Shown here: positions 14,278 through 15,215 of the stretch, piece after piece
Numbering within the stretch: the first letter of the stretch is position 1
Layout: each line of letters begins with the position of its first letter
Assembly (NCBI GenBank): GCA_003354055.1
Contig: PIVQ01000105.1
Location: 1 to 15,215, forward strand
Source of the DNA: Desulfobacteraceae bacterium
Lineage (GTDB): Bacteria > Desulfobacterota > Desulfobacteria > Desulfobacterales > Desulfobacteraceae
DNA: 15,215 bases
Reading direction: 5' to 3'
Translations under genes and position numbers: made by a program
The notes under the pieces: generated by a model
Databases searched by the model: none
What the model was told of the DNA's origin: nothing
Seen by the model: only the letters and a program-made list of their open reading frames with translations

Positions 14278-15024
14278 ATGAGCGATTACATCATCGGCGG
14301 TTGGAGTCAGAATCCGGCGGATAAAGCACCGCAAACCTTTTCCTACACCATGTATGGCATGATCACCAACCTGGAAGGGCTGACTTCCGGCACCCCGAAA
14401 AGCCCGGGCTGGAGCCCTGCCAGAACCCGTGCCCCGGAAGGCGGCGGCCAGGTGCTGTGGACGTATGGCGGCGGGGGCTGTACCCCTTACGCCATGCCTA
14501 AGACTGAGGCCCAGATCCAGGCGATTTCGGATACCACAGGTGAGAAAGGCTGGGCCGGTGTCGATTTTGACGATGAGTGCGGCATGGATGTGGAAAACGT
14601 GATCAAAACCATGCAGACTCTCAAACCGTCCCAGACCAGCTATACTTTCCTGGCCGGCTGGGATTACAACAACCCAAGCGCCTCAGCACACGGCCAGGTC
14701 ATAAACGAGGCGGTTCAGGCGGTAGCCAAGACCGGTGCTGCCGACCGTCAGATCCTCATGTGCTATGCCACAGCCATGTGGTCCAAGGCCGACATTGAGG
14801 CCAATGTGGGGCCTGCCATTTCCCGGACCATTGACAACGGCGTGCCCGCAAAGCAGGTGATCCTGGCCCTCACCCCTGCCGGGCTTTCCAGCGAGAATCT
14901 GGACTACTTCCTTAACCAGGTCACCGGCAAGGACATCGGCGGCCTGTTCATCTGGGACTTTCCCGCTCTCAAACCTGAGGACCTTGCCACGATTGAAAAT
15001 AAACTGGGCATCACGGCCGGATAA
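14278..15024 (+). CDS. GH18-like TIM-barrel protein, 248 aa
   Basis: Strand and active-site patterns resemble glycoside hydrolase family 18 (chitinase-like): YGGGGCTPY at ~63-71 matches the S-x-G-G strand, WAGVDFDDE at 92-100 matches the D-G-x-D-x-D-x-E signature with D96, D98 and E100 kept but the first Asp replaced by Ala, then FLAGWDY, ILMCYATAMW (159-168) and GGLFIWDF. The proton-donor position E100 is present, so it may be active. At 248 aa it is short for GH18 (a minimal barrel). It has no signal peptide, although the two genes before it encode exported proteins. The ATG at 14278 follows AAAGGAGA with ~8-base spacing; the previous gene ends 36 bases earlier. It could be a sugar-binding relative instead. 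Family by motif only. Confidence 0.65.
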   Translation: MSDYIIGGWSQNPADKAPQTFSYTMYGMITNLEGLTSGTPKSPGWSPARTRAPEGGGQVLWTYGGGGCTPYAMPKTEAQIQAISDTTGEKGWAGVDFDDECGMDVENVIKTMQTLKPSQTSYTFLAGWDYNNPSASAHGQVINEAVQAVAKTGAADRQILMCYATAMWSKADIEANVGPAISRTIDNGVPAKQVILALTPAGLSSENLDYFLNQVTGKDIGGLFIWDFPALKPEDLATIENKLGITAG

Positions 15025-15038
15025 TCCATCCAAATTAT

Positions 15039-15079
15039 GGTTGCCGGAGGTCTGCCTTAGATTTCCGGCAACCGTTTTT
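15039..15079 (+). terminator. Intrinsic terminator of the amidohydrolase operon
   Basis: GGTTGCCGGA (15039-15048) and TCCGGCAACC (15064-15073) form a perfect 10-bp stem with a 15-base loop, followed by GTTTTTC. It begins 14 bases after the stop codon of the GH18-like gene. Confidence 0.88.
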
Positions 15080-15091
15080 CTCCGGTCCGGT

Positions 15092-15215
15092 TGTTATATC
15101 GAGAATATGCTTTCATGGCGCCATTCGGGTTTCAATGTTTATATTGGGGACAGAATTTATTTCGATGACAAAGCCAGCCTCGGCAATCTTGCCCGGTACA
15201 TTATCCGGGCCTGTT
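15092..15215 (+). pseudogene. IS91-type (Y2) transposase fragment, 5'-truncated, runs off right edge
   Basis: In frame from about 15092 the plus strand encodes CYIENMLSWRHSGFNVYIGD, then RIYFDDKASLGNLARYIIRAC up to the edge. The WRHSGFNV and NLARYIIRA blocks are characteristic of the C-terminal part of IS91/ISCR-type Y2 transposases (putative transposase domain). The upstream sequence in the same frame runs into the operon terminator, so the N-terminal half with the zinc-binding and catalytic Tyr regions is absent here. This is the scar of an insertion or deletion directly behind the operon. The 3' end cannot be judged. Confidence 0.7.

Noticed and set aside
15147..15165. GGGGACAGAATTTATTT as a RAYT/REP-end motif
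   Set aside because: It lies inside a convincing transposase reading frame (IGDRIYF) and has no inverted partner.
1..15215. CRISPR array, tRNA or rRNA genes, retron reverse transcriptase
   Set aside because: No regularly spaced direct repeats, no tRNA-like cloverleaf or rRNA sequence recognised, and no reverse transcriptase motif in any frame.

Overview
The window reads as a chromosomal piece of a Gram-negative, probably anaerobic Desulfobacterota-type bacterium. This is an inference from the mix of a cobalamin-binding radical SAM enzyme, Sec-exported and lipoprotein amidohydrolases, an IS91-type transposase fragment, an 'AGCTTTTCC' tandem repeat and REP-like palindromes. No marker gene fixes the taxon. 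Everything from the left edge to about 10.7 kb is coded on the minus strand; everything from 11.1 kb to the right edge is coded on the plus strand.

Minus strand, left part (1-3032). The left edge holds the start of a choloylglycine-hydrolase/linear-amide C-N hydrolase-like (Ntn) protein with an exposed-Cys motif after a signal-peptide-like stretch. It lies in frame behind the TAG of a B12-binding radical SAM protein (267-2033) and has no ordinary start codon. Upstream are an unrecognised 232-aa protein and a possible GTGA-coupled 80-aa ORF.

Non-coding and repeat zone (3033-4336). It holds a 9-bp tandem repeat, a perfect 9-bp hairpin, a ~180-bp nested imperfect palindrome, a 60-bp REP-like hairpin and two small genes: a 77-aa GIY-YIG-like protein and a 49-aa Cys-containing protein with a strong RBS.

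Defence-like block (4337-10688, AT-rich, minus strand). In transcription order it has a DUF2188 small protein, a class 2 OLD nuclease (ABC ATPase plus Toprim) joined by an ATGA overlap to a UvrD/Rep-like helicase, a 55-aa ORF, a hairpin and a P-loop NTPase of the Sll1717-like type. The OLD plus UvrD pair is the architecture of Gabija (GajA/GajB), but both proteins are longer than the type members. The 55-aa ORF and NTPase may be extra components.

Plus-strand operon (11146-15024, GC-richer). It encodes an exported ATZ/TRZ-type amidohydrolase with complete metal ligands and an extra C-terminal domain, a lipoprotein amidohydrolase of the Amidohydro_2 type, and a GH18-like TIM-barrel protein without signal peptide. 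The operon ends in a clear intrinsic terminator (15039-15079). Directly after it lies a 5'-truncated IS91-type transposase fragment that runs off the window.
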